From Lachnospiraceae bacterium UBA3732 (lineage in GTDB: Bacteria > Bacillota > Clostridia > Lachnospirales > Lachnospiraceae), in the NCBI GenBank assembly GCA_002372545.1, contig DFHD01000093.1, positions 1-38,113 of the forward strand: 38,113 nucleotides of DNA, given 5' to 3'. The notes below the pieces were generated by a model, which did no database searches, was not told the DNA's origin, and was given only the letters and a program-made list of their open reading frames with translations. Positions 1 through 7,942 of the stretch are shown here, piece after piece. Position 1 is the stretch's first letter. Each line of letters starts with the position of its first letter. Made by a program: the position numbers and the translations under genes.

Positions 1-1404
1 CAGCAGTACGGCCAGCAGCAATTTGACCAGACACAGCAGTATGGACAGCAGTTCGACCAGCAGATGAATCAGGGCTTTGATCCCGGGACAGATTCTTTTG
101 CGAGCATGCAGCAGATGCAGTATCAGTCGGATTCGGAGCCGTCCTTTAATCCCAATTTCAATATGCCCTCTTCGTCGGAACCGGTACCTTCAGCACCTGT
201 ACCGCCTAAGAAGAGCAAAAAGGGACTGATCATTGGTCTTTCCATTGCCGGCGTTTTGCTTGTGGCGGCAGCGCTTCTCATTTTTGTATTTGATGTATTC
301 CATATCTTCAAGAAAAAGGACAGCGGCTCTCCTGAGGCAGTGGTCAAGAAGTTCTATCAGGCCATCAACGATGCGGATGCAGACAAGCTGATGGAATGTG
401 TACCGAAGGAGGCTATGCAGGCTCTGGGTGAGTACGGCGGATCCAAGGAAGATATCCAGGCCGCCCTCAATATGGCTAAGGGCTTCGGTATTAAAATAGA
501 AGATATCAAGATTCTTTCCACCAATGATATCAGCGTGGATGAGGCAAAACAGATCACGGGCACTTCCACCCTGAATATTTCCGAGGCAAAGAAGCTTTCG
601 GTTTCAGCGGTGACAAAGGTTAGCTTTATGGGACAGGAAGAGTCTCAGGAGGAGACTAACGATTTTATCTGCGGTAAGATTGATGGTAAGTGGTATATCC
701 TCAACTCCGGTGACGGAAGCGATATCGATGAGCCGATCGATGTTCCGACCGAAGAGCCGACAGAGACAGAACCCACAACTGCAGACGGCGATCCGGATAC
801 TGCGACAGAATCGACTACCGAGGCGGCTAAGCCTGGAAAAGAAACAACCCCCTCCAAGGTTGTTGAGGTTCCGGCAGGCCTTTCCGATAACATTTTTGAT
901 TCGAGCTTTGCCCTTGACGGCAAGGTGATCAAGCTTCCCTGCGCGATGGCAGATCTGGAAAGCGGCTGGAAGCTGGATGATGAGATTTCGGAAGCGGATA
1001 AAAATCTTGAGCCCAAGGATTCGTCCGGTTCTTATTCACTGGAAAAGGATGGCATGAACGATGATGTTTACTGCTACGTCGGTTTCGTCAACGATCAGGC
1101 ATCCAAGATCAATGCGAAGGATGGAAAGATCTATTATATCGATATGGATATTTCCTGGGCAGATGATATGAATAACGTTCCGGTGATCGTTCTTCCCAAG
1201 GGAATAACCTGGGGCTCCAATACAAGTGATGTAAAGGCAGCTTATGGCGAACCCAGTTACCTCAGCGATGACGCCGGTTATGACAATATTTATATGTATT
1301 ACTACGACGAAAGCTACGATCACGAGGTGGATCTGACCTTTGACCGCGAAAAGGGTCTTCAGGAGATCAGAATCACCGATTATTCCATTCAGTACGGAAA
1401 CTGA
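1..1404 (+). CDS. Membrane-anchored protein with Q/Y-rich N-terminus and DUF4878-like extracellular region (5' end outside window)
   Basis: The frame is open to the left edge, so the gene is 5'-truncated by the window; 467 residues are visible. In order: a Q/G/Y/F/D-rich low-complexity segment with a near-repeat (QQYGQQQFDQ then QQYGQQFDQ); a proline-rich stretch; a lysine cluster (KKSKK) followed by one hydrophobic helix of about 23 residues; a region beginning SPEAVVKKFYQAIND that resembles DUF4878/NTF2-like domains; a Thr/Glu/Pro-rich linker; and a C-terminal domain containing ITWGSNTSDVKAAYGEPS. That last motif resembles a motif in the lipoprotein at 5597-6139. The Lys-then-helix order suggests a cytoplasmic Q-rich tail and a large external domain. 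Proteins of this design in Clostridia often start with a zinc ribbon, but that part is not visible. The function is unknown. A GAAA-loop terminator follows directly. Confidence 0.8.
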   Translation, partial: QQYGQQQFDQTQQYGQQFDQQMNQGFDPGTDSFASMQQMQYQSDSEPSFNPNFNMPSSSEPVPSAPVPPKKSKKGLIIGLSIAGVLLVAAALLIFVFDVFHIFKKKDSGSPEAVVKKFYQAINDADADKLMECVPKEAMQALGEYGGSKEDIQAALNMAKGFGIKIEDIKILSTNDISVDEAKQITGTSTLNISEAKKLSVSAVTKVSFMGQEESQEETNDFICGKIDGKWYILNSGDGSDIDEPIDVPTEEPTETEPTTADGDPDTATESTTEAAKPGKETTPSKVVEVPAGLSDNIFDSSFALDGKVIKLPCAMADLESGWKLDDEISEADKNLEPKDSSGSYSLEKDGMNDDVYCYVGFVNDQASKINAKDGKIYYIDMDISWADDMNNVPVIVLPKGITWGSNTSDVKAAYGEPSYLSDDAGYDNIYMYYYDESYDHEVDLTFDREKGLQEIRITDYSIQYGN

Positions 1405-1415
1405 TCCGAAAGCTG

Positions 1416-1447
1416 AAGGGTACCGCTCGAAAGGGCGGTATTCTTTT
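1416..1447 (+). terminator. Rho-independent terminator after the Q/Y-rich membrane protein
   Basis: A 13-pair stem including three G-T wobbles (1416-1428 with 1433-1445) is closed by a C(GAAA)G tetraloop. It runs into TTCTTTTGTTTT. It lies 12 bases after the stop codon. Confidence 0.85.
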
Positions 1448-1455
1448 GTTTTATC

Positions 1456-1484
1456 TTGTTTATCGTTTCTGTTTTTGTTATACT
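1456..1484 (+). promoter_or_regulatory. Sigma-A-type promoter for the DHH phosphoesterase gene
   Basis: TTGTTT (1456-1461), a 17-base spacer, and TATACT (1479-1484). It sits between the preceding terminator and the gene starting at 1576, giving a leader of about 85 bases. Confidence 0.6.
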
Positions 1485-1575
1485 GGAATAGGGTGCATCC
1501 GCTGGATGCGGTTACCGGATAAAAGAAGGATTTTTCCGGAGCGGGAGGCTTCCGGAACAGATGCAGGGGGTTATT

Positions 1576-2502
1576 ATGGAGAAAAAAAGACTGGTTACAA
1601 GAAGCGACTTTGACGGACTGGTTTGTGCCATGCTTCTCAAAGAACTGGATATCATCGGGGATATCAAGTTTGTTCATCCCAAGGACGTGCAGGACGGGAA
1701 GGTGGATATTACGGAAAATGATATTACCACAAACCTTCCCTTTGATAAACGGGTGGGGCTTGCCTTCGATCATCATGAGAGCGAGCTGATCCGGAATAAA
1801 AAAGAAGACTATGAGGGAAAATATATTATCGATGGAGATGCCAAGTCGGCGGCCAGAGTGGTATATGATTATTACGGCGGCGCAGAGACCTTTACCCGGG
1901 TGTCCGAGGAGATCATGACCGCCGTGGATAAGGGCGACAGCGCAGACTTTACCGAGGATGAGATCCTGCATCCGAAGGACTGGGTTCTGATGAATTTCCT
2001 GATGGATGCCAGAACAGGTCTTGGCCGGTTCCATAATTTCCGGATCTCCAATTATGACTTGATGATGGAGCTGATCGATTATTGTGTGGATCATAACATC
2101 AAAGAGGTGCTCGAGCTTCCGGATGTGAAGGAAAGGGTGGATATGTACTTCGAACAGCAGGAGCTTTTTATCAACCAGCTGAAAGAGGTGACAAAGATCC
2201 ATGATAAGGTGGCGGTCATTGACCTGCGCGATCTGGAGACCATTTATACCGGCAACCGGTTCATGGTATATGCGCTCTGGCCGGAGGTGGAGGTTTCCGT
2301 TCATGTTGCCTGGGGATTCAAAAAACAGAACACAGCTGTTATGATCGGCAGATCCATTATCAACAAAAACTCTAAGGTGGATATCGGAGAGCTTTGTCTT
2401 TCCTATGGCGGAGGCGGTCACAGAAAGGCAGGCACCTGCCAGATTGATAACGACAAGGTCGATGCTGCGCTTCCCGATATTATAGCAAAACTGAATGGTT
2501 AA
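1576..2502 (+). CDS. DHH/DHHA1 family phosphoesterase
   Basis: This 308-residue protein belongs to the DHH superfamily, whose members hydrolyse phosphodiester or phosphoanhydride bonds using Mn2+ (nanoRNases, cyclic-dinucleotide phosphodiesterases, exopolyphosphatases). Visible motifs are RSDFDG (residues 9-14), the metal-binding DHH triplet (65-67) and a C-terminal DHHA1 glycine motif GGGGHRKAG (278-286). The first motif has Arg9 where many DHH enzymes have His; I believe this is usual in this subfamily. No RecJ or GGDEF domain is attached. The ATG at 1576 is preferred over the in-frame ATG at 1561 because AGGGGG lies just upstream of it and the family N-terminus begins there. The gene has its own promoter and is followed by a GAGA-loop hairpin. 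The substrate cannot be told from sequence; annotations as exopolyphosphatase in this group are weak. Confidence 0.88.
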   Translation: MEKKRLVTRSDFDGLVCAMLLKELDIIGDIKFVHPKDVQDGKVDITENDITTNLPFDKRVGLAFDHHESELIRNKKEDYEGKYIIDGDAKSAARVVYDYYGGAETFTRVSEEIMTAVDKGDSADFTEDEILHPKDWVLMNFLMDARTGLGRFHNFRISNYDLMMELIDYCVDHNIKEVLELPDVKERVDMYFEQQELFINQLKEVTKIHDKVAVIDLRDLETIYTGNRFMVYALWPEVEVSVHVAWGFKKQNTAVMIGRSIINKNSKVDIGELCLSYGGGGHRKAGTCQIDNDKVDAALPDIIAKLNG

Positions 2503-2511
2503 CAGCGGTTA

Positions 2512-2538
2512 AGGAGCCGGGAGACCGGCTCCTGATTT
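2512..2538 (+). terminator. Hairpin between DHH gene and MBOAT gene
   Basis: A perfect 9-bp stem (2512-2520 with 2525-2533) has a GAGA loop and is followed by only a short GATTTT. The next ribosome binding site (2541-2550) follows at once and leaves no room for a promoter. The hairpin is therefore probably a leaky terminator or attenuator rather than a clean transcript end. Confidence 0.6.
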
Positions 2539-2558
2539 TGGGACAGGAGGATGAAATA

Positions 2559-3965
2559 GTGACATTCAGCTCAGTTGTATTTCTATTCATGTTTTTTCCG
2601 GTTACCTTTATTCTGTATGCTCTGATCAGGCAGAAAACGTTCCGGAACATTATTCTGGTCATTGCCAGTCTTGTGTTCTATGCCTTTGGCGAACCCGTGG
2701 CTGTCATGATCATGATCCTTTCCATTATCCTGAACTACTTCTGCGGACGGATCGCAGCAGGAGAAAAGCACGCCAGGCTGGCGGTGATGATCGCAGTCCT
2801 GGTCAATATCGGATTGCTGATCGCCTATAAGTATACCGGTTTCTTTGTCAGCATTTTTAATGACATTACCGGTCTGGGTGTACATGTGCCTCAAATCCGG
2901 CTGCCGATCGGCATTTCCTTCTTTACCTTCCAGGGGCTCAGCTATGTCATCGATGTTTACCGGGATAAATCGCTGGTGCAGAAGAATATGTTCTATGTTT
3001 TGCTGTATATCGCTTTCTTCCCGCAGCTGATCGCCGGACCTATCGTCCGGTATGAGGATATCGCAAAGCAGATCGAGGAGAGAGAGTTTAATATCGACCG
3101 GATCAGCCGGGGAATCTGCCGCTTTATCTTCGGTCTTGGCAAGAAAGTTCTGATCGCCAATCAGATGGGCTTTATCGCGGATACCATGTTCTCCTATGCG
3201 CCGGATCAGGTGGGCATGGGCGCCTCATGGCTGGGCGCAGTCTGCTACACGCTGCAGATATTCTTCGACTTCTCCGGCTACAGCGATATGGCCATCGGGC
3301 TTGGCTGTATATTCGGCTTTGATTTCAGAGAAAACTTCAATTATCCCTTTATTTCCGGCAGTATTCAGGAATTCTGGCGGAGATGGCATATTTCGCTTTC
3401 CACCTGGTTCAAGGAATATGTCTATATTCCCCTGGGCGGAAACAGAAAGGGAAATGCAAGGACGACCATGAACAAGCTTCTGGTATTCTTTCTTACGGGC
3501 TTCTGGCACGGCGCAAACTTCACCTTCATTGTGTGGGGAATGATTCACGGCCTCTGTCAGATGCTGGAAACCTACCAGATCATCCCCACAAAGAAAAAGT
3601 GGTTTAAACCCGTCGGTCACATCTATACCATGCTGGTGGTGGTTCTGGCCTTTGTGCTTTTCCGGGCGGACACCCTTTCCCAGGGTTTCGGCATTATAAA
3701 GAATATGTTCAGCGGTGCGTCGGGAGAAGCGGCAGTGAACAGAGAAATATTTGCCTGTGTATCCGGTTTCTTCCTGATCGCTCTTTTCTTCGCCATCCTT
3801 CTTTCCACTCCGGTATTTAAGCTTTTCCGGAAGAAGGCGGAGAGTACAAAGTCCGCAGCGCTTTACAATTATGCAGCATACATCGGTTCGCTGCTGATCT
3901 TCGGCCTGGCTATTCTGGCTCTGATCTCCAGCAGCTACAATCCGTTTATCTATTTCAGGTTTTAG
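2559..3965 (+). CDS. MBOAT family membrane-bound O-acyltransferase (AlgI-like)
   Basis: This 468-residue polytopic membrane protein belongs to the AlgI/PatA/DltB-type MBOAT family. These proteins pass acyl, usually acetyl, groups across the membrane for attachment to an extracytoplasmic polymer. It starts with the typical VTFSSVVFLFMFFPV, which supports the GTG at 2559; that GTG also has GGACAGGAGG 8 bases upstream. Family landmarks include LPIGISFFTFQGLSYVIDVY, the FWRRWHISLSTWFKEYVY motif (His277) and FWHGANFTFIVWG with the conserved membrane His317. Many hydrophobic helices are evident along its length. The next gene, 18 bases downstream, is a DHHW/AlgX-like partner. Together they form the usual two-component O-acetylation pair. 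The acceptor polymer is not identifiable because no polysaccharide synthesis genes adjoin. Confidence 0.93.
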   Translation: MTFSSVVFLFMFFPVTFILYALIRQKTFRNIILVIASLVFYAFGEPVAVMIMILSIILNYFCGRIAAGEKHARLAVMIAVLVNIGLLIAYKYTGFFVSIFNDITGLGVHVPQIRLPIGISFFTFQGLSYVIDVYRDKSLVQKNMFYVLLYIAFFPQLIAGPIVRYEDIAKQIEEREFNIDRISRGICRFIFGLGKKVLIANQMGFIADTMFSYAPDQVGMGASWLGAVCYTLQIFFDFSGYSDMAIGLGCIFGFDFRENFNYPFISGSIQEFWRRWHISLSTWFKEYVYIPLGGNRKGNARTTMNKLLVFFLTGFWHGANFTFIVWGMIHGLCQMLETYQIIPTKKKWFKPVGHIYTMLVVVLAFVLFRADTLSQGFGIIKNMFSGASGEAAVNREIFACVSGFFLIALFFAILLSTPVFKLFRKKAESTKSAALYNYAAYIGSLLIFGLAILALISSSYNPFIYFRF

Positions 3966-3983
3966 GGGAAGGAGGAGAATATC

Positions 3984-5450
3984 ATGAAAAAAGCATTTAA
4001 GATCGTATATTCCGTTATTTTCCTTCTGATCTGTATGTTTCCGCTGGTATTCATGCCTTTTGTGAAAAATGATACCAGTCTGGAAAAGCGGGAGCTGAAT
4101 AAGTTCCCGGCTTACATGGAAAAGGGAAGGCTGAACGTGGATTTCTCCACCCAGTTCGAGGCCTGGCTGAACGACCGGATTCCCTTCCGTCCCGAGCTTC
4201 TTTCCGCGGCAAATCTGGTTAAGGGCGAGCTGCTTCATGCCTCCACATCCAACGTGATCGTCGGAAAGGACGGCTGGCTTTATTATCAAAGCGAAAGCAG
4301 GGATTACATGGACAGCAACCGTCTCAGTGACGCCCAGGTGAATGCGGCGGCGGTAACCCTCTCTCTGATCCAGGAAAACATTGAAGCAAAGGGCGGTCAT
4401 TTCCTCTTTGTGCCTATGCCGAACAAGGCTTCGGTTTACGGCGAGAAGATGCCCTCTGCATACAGGAAAGCAGAGGAGAACAATCTTTCCCGGGTCATGG
4501 CGAAGGTGAAGGAGCTGGATGTTCATTATGTGGATATGCAGGCGGTGCTTACTGAACAAAAGGATAAGGGGCTGTATCACAGAAGAGATTCCCACTGGAA
4601 TTACCAGGGGGCGCTTATCGGGTATAATGCCATGATGGACGCTCTGCCGAGAGACCATAAGACATATTCCGATGCAGCTGTTTCAAAGAAAAATGACTGG
4701 AGGGGAGATCTGGATAAGCTTCTGTATCCCGCAGGCGGAGTAATGGACGATCAGTATTATTACGATATTCAGTTTAGTCCGTTCCTCTTCACTTATCCGG
4801 CATCTACCAGGAGCCCGAAGGAACAGCTTGAGAATTTCATGAGCGATAAAGAAGAGGGAGACGACCTGATCAAAGCGAAGAATAACGAGCTGAAGGATGG
4901 CAGCCGGCTTTATATGGCAAGAGATTCCTTCGGACGGGCAATCCTGCCTTACATGATCGATAATTATGAGGAGTCGACCTTTAAACGGACCGACTGTCCG
5001 GATGTGAATTCTATCGAGGAGAATACGGATTTCATTTATGAGATCGTTGAGCGGAATCTGAACCGGCTTTCCGAAAAAGCGCCCTTCATGTACGCGCCTG
5101 CGAGAGAAGCGGATAAGGCGGCCGGCAGCACCGATGCGGGCGAGCTTCAAATATACTGCGATGTGGAAGGCTATGGTGTCCGGCTGTACGGTGCGCTTCC
5201 GGGAGAAAAGGTGGCCGGGGACGGAAGAGTTTATATTCTTCTGGAACAAAATGGCGAGAGTCAGGTTTTTGAGGCCTTTCCGATCTATGAGAAGGAGCTG
5301 ATGGCGGAAAAGGAGCCGGATGCAAAGAATGAAGCGCAGAATGGTTTTTCTGCTATTCTGGAAAGAACAGACGCCCTTGCCGGAACCTATCAGGTCAGCA
5401 TCATTGCCGGCGGACAGAAATATCAGGCCGGATCGATCGAAGTAAAATGA
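3984..5450 (+). CDS. DHHW/AlgX-AlgJ-like SGNH hydrolase-fold protein, partner of the MBOAT
   Basis: This 488-residue exported protein has an N-terminal membrane anchor (about residues 7-28). The following region resembles the AlgX/AlgJ/DHHW group, which accepts acetyl groups from an MBOAT partner and transfers them to a polysaccharide outside the cell. Landmarks are DGWLYYQSESRDYMDSNRLS, the RRDSHWNYQG motif supplying Asp202 and His204, and LYMARDSFGRAILPY supplying a candidate nucleophile, Ser315. All three triad residues appear present, so the protein should be catalytically competent. The C-terminal region (about 390-488) reads as a separate beta-rich module and could bind the polymer. The start has GGAAGGAGG upstream. 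The 18-base gap from the MBOAT gene implies co-transcription. The final bases run into an A-rich tract. Confidence 0.88.
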   Translation: MKKAFKIVYSVIFLLICMFPLVFMPFVKNDTSLEKRELNKFPAYMEKGRLNVDFSTQFEAWLNDRIPFRPELLSAANLVKGELLHASTSNVIVGKDGWLYYQSESRDYMDSNRLSDAQVNAAAVTLSLIQENIEAKGGHFLFVPMPNKASVYGEKMPSAYRKAEENNLSRVMAKVKELDVHYVDMQAVLTEQKDKGLYHRRDSHWNYQGALIGYNAMMDALPRDHKTYSDAAVSKKNDWRGDLDKLLYPAGGVMDDQYYYDIQFSPFLFTYPASTRSPKEQLENFMSDKEEGDDLIKAKNNELKDGSRLYMARDSFGRAILPYMIDNYEESTFKRTDCPDVNSIEENTDFIYEIVERNLNRLSEKAPFMYAPAREADKAAGSTDAGELQIYCDVEGYGVRLYGALPGEKVAGDGRVYILLEQNGESQVFEAFPIYEKELMAEKEPDAKNEAQNGFSAILERTDALAGTYQVSIIAGGQKYQAGSIEVK

Positions 5451-5520
5451 AGTAAAAAGTAAGAAAACGAAAGCAAAAAACAAAGGCAGGTAAAACAAAG
5501 CCAAGTAAAATAAAGTAAAG
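5440..5520 (+). repeat. A-rich degenerate repeat of AAGTAAA
   Basis: AAGTAAA(A) occurs at 5440, 5450, 5503 and 5513, embedded in an almost T-free A-rich tract. The first copies overlap the end of the DHHW gene. No open frame or clear structure is seen. It lies just upstream of the shared terminator. Confidence 0.5.
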
Positions 5521-5553
5521 GGTTACTGAACAGTAAGAGTAAATTAACAAATA

Positions 5554-5593
5554 AAAAAAGAACGATGCGTCCGAAAACGCATCGTTCTTTTTT
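5554..5593. terminator. Bidirectional terminator between DHHW gene and minus-strand lipoprotein
   Basis: A perfect 17-bp inverted repeat (5554-5570 with 5577-5593) has a 6-base loop. The A-run on the left and T-run on the right give a proper U-tract on either strand. It lies between two convergent genes and can end both transcripts. Confidence 0.93.
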
Positions 5594-5596
5594 CAT

Positions 5597-6139
5597 TTAC
5601 TGAGCCTTCATGAAAGCAAAACTGGTAAGTGCATCGTTATCCAGATATAACATAACAGAAGCGTTGCCGGCATTGTAAACAAGCATACCGTCAGATTCGC
5701 TGGAAGGCGTTCCAAGCGCGCTCTTAATGGTCTCTAAATTATCACCCTTCTTTACCTTGCCCATAACCAGAACCTCTGTGCTTCCTTCAGCGGGTTCCAG
5801 TCCGATGATGGTCTCGTCGCGAAGTGTGGTTACGGTGATTCCGTCGAAGTGGTGCATGATCTGGATATAATCTCCGCCGTCGCAGGGCTGGATGGTGTCG
5901 GCGGGCTTTGTTTCGGAACCCAGCTTATCCTTTACATCGTTCCAGTTCATATCGAGCGCAAGGTCAGTTCCGTTAATGGAAACAAAACCGTTCCCGCTGC
6001 TGGCGGCACTGCTTTCTTCGGCAGATGTTGCTGCCTCGGTTGCTGCAGTTGTGGAATCGGACTTGGAGCCGCATGCGGTCAGAGAACCCAGCATAACAGC
6101 ACCGATCGTAACAGTTGCAATTATTTTTTTCAGTTTCAT
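5597..6139 (-). CDS. Small secreted lipoprotein of unknown function
   Basis: This 180-residue protein starts MKLKKIIATVTIGAVMLGSL and has a lipobox LTAC with Cys23, so it should be lipid-anchored outside the membrane. A Ser/Thr/Ala/Glu linker (about 27-50) precedes a compact domain. That domain contains LALDMNWNDVKDKLG and, near the C-terminus, DNLETIKSALGTPSSESDG. The pattern of a short helix then LG-x-P resembles small SmpA/OmlA-like or PepSY-sized modules and the C-terminal domain of the protein at 1-1404. The ATG at 6139 is chosen over an upstream in-frame ATG at 6205. It has AAGGAAGG close upstream and begins the signal peptide directly. A well-spaced promoter lies upstream. The function is unknown. 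Confidence 0.85.
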   Translation of the reverse strand: MKLKKIIATVTIGAVMLGSLTACGSKSDSTTAATEAATSAEESSAASSGNGFVSINGTDLALDMNWNDVKDKLGSETKPADTIQPCDGGDYIQIMHHFDGITVTTLRDETIIGLEPAEGSTEVLVMGKVKKGDNLETIKSALGTPSSESDGMLVYNAGNASVMLYLDNDALTSFAFMKAQ

Positions 6140-6141
6140 GA

Positions 6142-6187
6142 TTTCCTTCCTTTCTTCTTTTCTCTTTTTGTCTTCTTTCCTTTTTTT
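6142..6187 (-). other. Polypurine leader tract of the lipoprotein mRNA
   Basis: On the plus strand 6142-6187 is almost wholly pyrimidine, with a single G at 6170. The lipoprotein transcript therefore carries a roughly 45-base A/G-only leader that ends in its ribosome binding site. No start codon or hairpin is seen within it. Confidence 0.6.
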
Positions 6188-6267
6188 GGGGCACGCGCTG
6201 GTCACAACACAGTACGTGCGCTTTTTTGCTTTTGCTAAATGTGTTTTGTTGCATATACCAAAAGCGT

Positions 6268-6296
6268 ATTATAGCAAAAGGGCAGGGAAGATGCAA
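6268..6296 (-). promoter_or_regulatory. Promoter of the minus-strand lipoprotein
   Basis: Reading the minus strand: TTGCAT (6296-6291), a 17-base spacer, and a perfect TATAAT (6273-6268). The predicted leader is about 120 bases. Confidence 0.75.
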
Positions 6297-6382
6297 GCTG
6301 TTATTCTGATATAGGTCAATTATTCTGCTGATAAGATTGGGAATAAATCAGGAGTGGAAGTCGGAAAATACAGAATTTTGGC

Positions 6383-6411
6383 TTGCTGTTTTGGGTTATC
6401 AAATGTATCAT
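6383..6411 (+). promoter_or_regulatory. Candidate promoter for the Memo/AMMECR1 gene
   Basis: TTGCTG (6383-6388), a 17-base spacer, and TATCAT (6406-6411), in AT-rich DNA about 120 bases before the start at 6531. The 391-base gap between the lipoprotein start (6139) and 6531 otherwise holds only the divergent lipoprotein promoter and leader. I see no further gene in it. Confidence 0.45.
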
Positions 6412-6530
6412 AAAAAGCAGGTGTTAGGCGGGAAGAATATATGCAGAAATAATAAAGTGAGTTGTTTTCAAAACACTTACAGGATAGTTGCAATGAAAAG
6501 GGATTACAGGGCGAAATGAGGAGGTGGATC

Positions 6531-7925
6531 ATGGCTGTTGTCGGTGCATTCATGGTTCCCCATCCGCCGATGATCGTTCCGGAAGTCGGCAGGGGAAGTG
6601 AGAAACAGATCACAGAGACCATACAGGCATACGAAAAGGTGGCGGAGGAAATCCGGGCACTTGCACCGGAGACCATTATCATTACCAGCCCGCACAGTAT
6701 CATGTACGGCGATTATTTTCATATTTCTCCGGGCAGAGGTGCAGAGGGGGATTTCGGGAAGTTCGGTGCGCCGGTAGTGCGCTTTTCTGAAACCTACGAT
6801 GAGGAGCTGGTGGATGCGGTCTGCAGCATGGCCACACGGGACGGTTTTCCTGCCGGTACATTGGGGGAAAAGGACAAAAGGCTGGACCATGGGACTATGG
6901 TTCCCCTTTGGTTCATCCGGCGGAAATATCAGGAGGGCAGGATCGTCAGAATCGGTCTTTCCGGCCTTCCCTTCACCGAGCATTACCGGTTCGGACAGAT
7001 GATCCGGGAGGCGGTGGAGCTTCTGGACAGGCGCGTGGTTTTCGTGGCAAGCGGTGATCTTTCCCATAAGCTGCAGGAATACGGACCCTATGGCTTTGCC
7101 CCGGAGGGGCCGGTTTATGATGAACGGATCATGGATGTGGCCGGCCGGGCGGCGTTCCGTGAACTTCTGGAATTTGATGAAAGCTTCTGTGACAAGGCCT
7201 CTGAGTGCGGGCACAGGTCCTTTGTGATCATGGCCGGAGCGCTGGACGGTATGTCTCTTGAGGTGGAAAAGCTGTCCCATCAGGATGTGACCGGAGTGGG
7301 CTACGGCATCTGTACCTTCCACCCGGCGGGAAAGGATCCGGAGCGGCATTTTCTGCAGCAGCATCTGACATCTCTCCGGGACAGACTGGCTAAGGAGCGG
7401 GCGTCTTCGGATGCGTATGTGCAGCTCGCACGGCAGGCGCTGGAATACTATACGGAGAATGGAAGTCCCATGCGTCTTCCGCAGGATGTTCCGGAGGATA
7501 TGCTCCGGAACCGGGCAGGAGTATTTGTGTCGATCCATAAGCATGGAAAGCTTCGGGGCTGCATTGGTACTATTGCTCCCACGGAATCCTGTATTGCCCG
7601 GGAAATCATGCAAAACGCCATCAGCGCCGCTGCGAGAGATCCGCGTTTCAGTCCCATCACCGAGGATGAGCTGGAATGGCTGGAAATCCATGTGGATGTT
7701 CTGGGTGTGCCGGAGCCGGTTGATTCGATGAAAGAGCTGGATGTAAAGCGGTATGGTGTCATTGTGAGCTGCGGCTCCCGGAGGGGCCTTCTCCTTCCGG
7801 ATCTGGATGGAGTGGATACTGTGGAGCAGCAGGTGGATATTGCCAGAAGAAAGGGAGGCATCCGTGAAGGGGAAAAAATATCCCTGCAGCGGTTTGAGGT
7901 GGTGAGACATATGGTCTCTAAATAA
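6531..7925 (+). CDS. AmmeMemoRadiSam protein B (Memo-like) fused to protein A (AMMECR1)
   Basis: This 464-residue fusion has two domains. Residues 1 to about 265 are the Memo/LigB-like (class III extradiol dioxygenase fold) domain: HPPMIVPEVG (His11), TSPHS (His55), LDHGTMVP (His120) and GDLSHK (His179) are the conserved His positions of that fold. From about residue 294 to the end is the AMMECR1 domain with its signature LRGCIG (341-346) and ARDPRFSPI. The AmmeMemoRadiSam trio (A, B and a radical SAM enzyme) is widespread, but its reaction is unknown. Here A and B are one polypeptide. The radical SAM member is not adjacent and is not in this window. The ATG at 6531 has GAGGAGG 6 bases upstream; the longer frame from 6462 lacks support. 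It is followed after 17 bases by the GTPase-nuclease gene, so the two are probably co-transcribed. Confidence 0.92.
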   Translation: MAVVGAFMVPHPPMIVPEVGRGSEKQITETIQAYEKVAEEIRALAPETIIITSPHSIMYGDYFHISPGRGAEGDFGKFGAPVVRFSETYDEELVDAVCSMATRDGFPAGTLGEKDKRLDHGTMVPLWFIRRKYQEGRIVRIGLSGLPFTEHYRFGQMIREAVELLDRRVVFVASGDLSHKLQEYGPYGFAPEGPVYDERIMDVAGRAAFRELLEFDESFCDKASECGHRSFVIMAGALDGMSLEVEKLSHQDVTGVGYGICTFHPAGKDPERHFLQQHLTSLRDRLAKERASSDAYVQLARQALEYYTENGSPMRLPQDVPEDMLRNRAGVFVSIHKHGKLRGCIGTIAPTESCIAREIMQNAISAAARDPRFSPITEDELEWLEIHVDVLGVPEPVDSMKELDVKRYGVIVSCGSRRGLLLPDLDGVDTVEQQVDIARRKGGIREGEKISLQRFEVVRHMVSK

Positions 7926-7942
7926 GGAACCGGGATAAAAAG

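Noticed and set aside
3225..4658. Minus-strand open frame across the MBOAT-DHHW junction
   Set aside because: It spans two real genes and their ribosome binding site and has no supporting start signal or motif.
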